Of a DNA stretch of 7,429 nucleotides, positions 5,703 to 7,429 are shown piece by piece. Source of the stretch: Cyanobacteria bacterium UBA8803 (GTDB lineage: Bacteria; Cyanobacteriota; Cyanobacteriia; Cyanobacteriales; Coleofasciculaceae). The notes below the pieces were generated by a model. That model was not told the origin of the DNA. It did no database searches and saw nothing but the letters and a program-made list of their open reading frames with translations. Location: positions 1-7,429 of the forward strand of contig DNXU01000124.1 in NCBI GenBank assembly GCA_003505715.1, read 5' to 3'. The first letter of the stretch is position 1; every line of letters begins with the position of its first letter. The position numbers and the translations under genes are program-made.

Positions 5703-6302
5703 TGATGCTTTCAAAGTGGAGATAACTTAATCTAGTTTTCTTAGCTGCGGGACTGATAATTCAATAGATAGATTTCTATGATAGTGGCCTTTTAGAGATT
5801 AATGGAGATCTCTCGTGGTATGCTAGTTTTGCTACCATTAACCATAAGCATCTAGCCGTTCTTCCCTAGCTGTAGTGGAGACAGCAACTGAGCCTGTCCC
5901 GGTGGTGTCCGTATCTGATGATAGTACATGGGAGTGCGTGTTAGCGAAGCGATCGCTAGCGAATCGCTCTAGTCCTGTGAAGGCTGCTATGCAGGAGGCT
6001 CCAAGGCAAAAGGGAAGAAAGCTTGTAGTACCTAAGAGCATCCATGTTAAGCCTTAGTTATTCCTGCTTCCGGGGACTTGTCCCTCGTTTGCTCTACTTC
6101 ATTTGTCAAGTCGATGCAGCCATTACTCTCCAGGCCATACAACTAAAAGGGAGGACTGGGTTTCTCGCCCCTGGCTCGGTGAAATGATATCGGCGTGCTA
6201 ATACAGGTAATAAGTAGCTCTATCACCTTGTAGGGCAGTAGCTGTCAGGGAAAAAACTCCCCAAGCAAGCTTAATAAAATTTAATGGGTTTCCCAAACTA
6301 AA
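5703..6302. other. Divergent tig-asd intergenic region, no recognised gene
   Basis: About 600 bp lie between the two divergent genes. I see no tRNA, rRNA or known riboswitch. A plus-strand frame is open from 5848 to 6057 and could start at GTG 5875 (METATEPVPVVSV...KSIHVKP, 60 residues). The opposite strand is also open across much of it, and no ribosome-binding site precedes the GTG, so I do not call it a gene. It is Ser/Val/Lys-rich and could be the decayed tail of a transposase gene, without firm evidence. Short inverted repeats include AGAGAT/ATCTCT (5794-5799, 5808-5813), the HIP1-centred AGCGATCGCT (5948-5957) flanked by direct TAGCGAA copies, and GGGACTTGTCCC near 6075. Segment 6230-6300 has further small hairpins (GGG/CCC type). 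Confidence 0.5.
5949..5956. repeat. HIP1 octamer in an intergenic palindrome
   Basis: GCGATCGC lies in the 10-bp palindrome AGCGATCGCT (5948-5957), flanked by two direct TAGCGAA copies. Other HIP1 copies in the window (462-469, 2212-2219, 3764-3771, 4631-4638) are all within coding sequence. HIP1 is highly over-represented in many cyanobacterial genomes and supports the taxonomic call. Confidence 0.85.
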
Positions 6303-6330
6303 TTGAGCCACTGTTAAAACTATCTATATT
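6303..6330 (+). promoter_or_regulatory. Candidate asd promoter
   Basis: TTGAGC (6303-6308) and TATATT (6325-6330) are separated by 16 bp, close to the sigma-70 consensus. The predicted transcript would start near 6337, leaving a short leader that contains the GGAGG at 6352. If real, it rules out translation from the TTG at 6329, which lies inside the -10 box. Confidence 0.5.
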
Positions 6331-6351
6331 GTTAAGGAATGTTGAGGAATT

Positions 6352-6356
6352 GGAGG
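6352..6356 (+). promoter_or_regulatory. Shine-Dalgarno that sets the asd TTG start
   Basis: GGAGG is followed by an 8-nt spacer and TTG at 6365. It is the strongest ribosome-binding match before asd and decides between several in-frame TTG codons. Confidence 0.6.
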
Positions 6357-6364
6357 AAATTGAT

Positions 6365-7408
6365 TTGTCTAGTCAAATTCGCGTTGCTATCTTGGGTGCA
6401 ACGGGTGCAGTGGGCACAGAGTTACTGGAATTACTAGAAAGCAGAAACTTCCCCATTGCCGATCTCAAGCTTTTAGCCTCATCTCGTTCGGCTGGACGTA
6501 CCCTCCCCTTCCAGGGCGAACAGCTGCCAGTAGAGGCAGTATCCGAGAATTCCTTTAAGGGTATTGATTTAGTGTTGGCCTCCGCTGGGGGCTCGACCTC
6601 CAAAGCTTGGGCTGCTAAAATCGTAGAGGCAGGCGCGGTGATGATTGATAATTCCAGCGCCTTTAGGATGGACTCCCAAGTGCCCTTAGTCATTCCTGAA
6701 GTAAATCCGGACGCTGCCGCAACTCATCAAGGAATTATTGCCAACCCCAATTGCACAACCATTTTGATGGCAGTAGCAGTGTGGCCCTTGCATCAAGTGC
6801 AACCCGTAGAGCGGATTGTGGCAGCAACCTATCAATCAGCTAGCGGTGCTGGCTTCCAGGCAATGGAGGAACTCAAAACCCAAACCCAGGCGATTTTGAA
6901 GGGCGAAACCCCACCTACCCAAAGCTTCCCTTACCCCTTAGCGTTTAATCTGTTCCCGCACAATTCAAAGCTGAACGAGGAGGGATACTGCGAGGAAGAG
7001 CTGAAGATGGTAAACGAAACTCGCAAAATATTTAATGCTCCCCAGCTGAGAGTTACTGCTACCTGTGTCAGAGTGCCTGTATTGCGAGCGCACTCAGAAG
7101 CAATTAATCTAGAGTTTACCGAACCTCTACCCGCAGCTAAAGCCAGAGAAGTGCTAGCCAATGCCCCAGGTGTCCGCTTGGTAGAAGATTGGCAAGCCAA
7201 TTACTTCCCCATGCCCATGGATGCCACAGGCAAGGATGAAGTGCTAGTGGGTCGAATTCGGCAAGACCTTTCCCACCCCTGTGGTTTAGAACTTTGGTTG
7301 TGCGGTGACCAGATTCGTAAGGGAGCAGCCTTAAACGCCATACAAATTGCTGAGCTGTTAGTGGAACGCAATTTAATCCAACCAGCCAAGGCAATGGCAG
7401 CTTATTAG
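6365..7408 (+). CDS. asd: Aspartate-semialdehyde dehydrogenase
   Basis: Asd reduces L-aspartyl-4-phosphate to aspartate semialdehyde with NADPH, the branch point to diaminopimelate/lysine, threonine and methionine; it acts in the cytoplasm as a dimer or tetramer. Numbering from TTG 6365 the 347-residue product has the nucleotide-binding GATGAVG (11-17), DNSSAFRMD (95-103), the active-site Cys130 in NPNCTT, YQSASGAG with Gln157, substrate-binding EEELKM (about 210-215) and catalytic His243 in RAHSE. The start is TTG: no ATG or GTG precedes RVAILG in frame, GGAGG sits 8 nt before this TTG, and the resulting length fits the family. A longer frame from TTG 6329 would begin inside the predicted -10 box. 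The gene diverges from tig; in other cyanobacteria dapA commonly follows, but the window ends 21 nt after the stop. The stop is followed at once by a heptamer repeat. Confidence 0.96.
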   Translation: MSSQIRVAILGATGAVGTELLELLESRNFPIADLKLLASSRSAGRTLPFQGEQLPVEAVSENSFKGIDLVLASAGGSTSKAWAAKIVEAGAVMIDNSSAFRMDSQVPLVIPEVNPDAAATHQGIIANPNCTTILMAVAVWPLHQVQPVERIVAATYQSASGAGFQAMEELKTQTQAILKGETPPTQSFPYPLAFNLFPHNSKLNEEGYCEEELKMVNETRKIFNAPQLRVTATCVRVPVLRAHSEAINLEFTEPLPAAKAREVLANAPGVRLVEDWQANYFPMPMDATGKDEVLVGRIRQDLSHPCGLELWLCGDQIRKGAALNAIQIAELLVERNLIQPAKAMAAY

Positions 7409-7409
7409 G

Positions 7410-7429
7410 TTTGTTGTTTGTTGTTTGTT
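7410..7429. repeat. Heptanucleotide tandem repeat after asd
   Basis: TTTGTTG occurs twice, followed by a partial third copy (TTTGTT) cut by the window edge. It begins 1 nt after the asd stop codon. It is of the same 7-bp class as the repeats at 50, 1302 and 4252 but with a different unit. Confidence 0.8.

Noticed and set aside
5703..5714. Trigger factor start at TTG 5714
   Set aside because: There is no Shine-Dalgarno, and ATG 5702 gives the standard MKVTQEKL N-terminus.
5838..6057. Overlapping open frames on both strands in the tig-asd region
   Set aside because: No ribosome-binding site, no recognised domain, and both strands are open; treated as intergenic until homology is shown.
6329..6364. 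Longer asd starting at TTG 6329
   Set aside because: This TTG is inside a likely -10 box (TATATT), and the extra 12 residues are not typical; GGAGG with TTG at 6365 is better.
6373..7394. Minus-strand frames inside asd
   Set aside because: They are shadows of the asd coding sequence with no start signals or recognisable domains.

Overview
The window is chromosomal DNA of a cyanobacterium, probably a larger-genome filamentous or colonial type. Three things point there. The order asd / divergent tig-clpP-clpX matches a neighbourhood known from cyanobacteria such as Synechocystis and Nostoc. Five copies of the HIP1 octamer GCGATCGC are present (462, 2212, 3764, 4631, 5949). Short heptanucleotide tandem repeats sit at gene ends. 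No rRNA, tRNA or CRISPR array is visible.

Layout, left to right. 1-94: C-rich heptamer repeat running into the end of a minus-strand gene. 75-1247 (-): JmjC/cupin-4 dioxygenase with a C-terminal winged-helix-like region. 1248-1449: spacer with two heptamer repeats and a nested inverted repeat. 1450-1602 (-): a 50-residue charged peptide gene with a strong ribosome-binding site. 1760-2012 (-): a wrecked PLP-dependent threonine/serine dehydratase, reduced to two fragments that flank about 110 bp resembling the right end of an IS200/IS605 (TnpB-type) element with three hairpins. 2013-3353 (-): clpX. 3364-4071 (-): a ClpP-family protein that has lost the catalytic Ser and His. 4263-5702 (-): trigger factor. 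5703-6302: about 600 bp divergent intergenic region with no recognisable gene. 6365-7408 (+): asd with a TTG start, a good Shine-Dalgarno and a promoter match. 7410-7429: another heptamer repeat.

How the genes work together. Trigger factor, the ClpP-like ring subunit and ClpX form the classic nascent-chain folding and ATP-dependent protein-quality unit. Here the ring gene looks like a ClpR-type, non-proteolytic subunit, which is unexpected in this position. Asd is the branch point of the aspartate-family pathway (lysine/diaminopimelate, threonine, methionine). The left third looks accessory: a JmjC hydroxylase downstream of a tiny peptide gene, next to transposon and dehydratase debris.

The points most worth following are the ClpP active-site loss, the 50-aa peptide plus JmjC enzyme pair (possible substrate/modifier), and the orphan IS605-like structured end that could be a relic omega-RNA.
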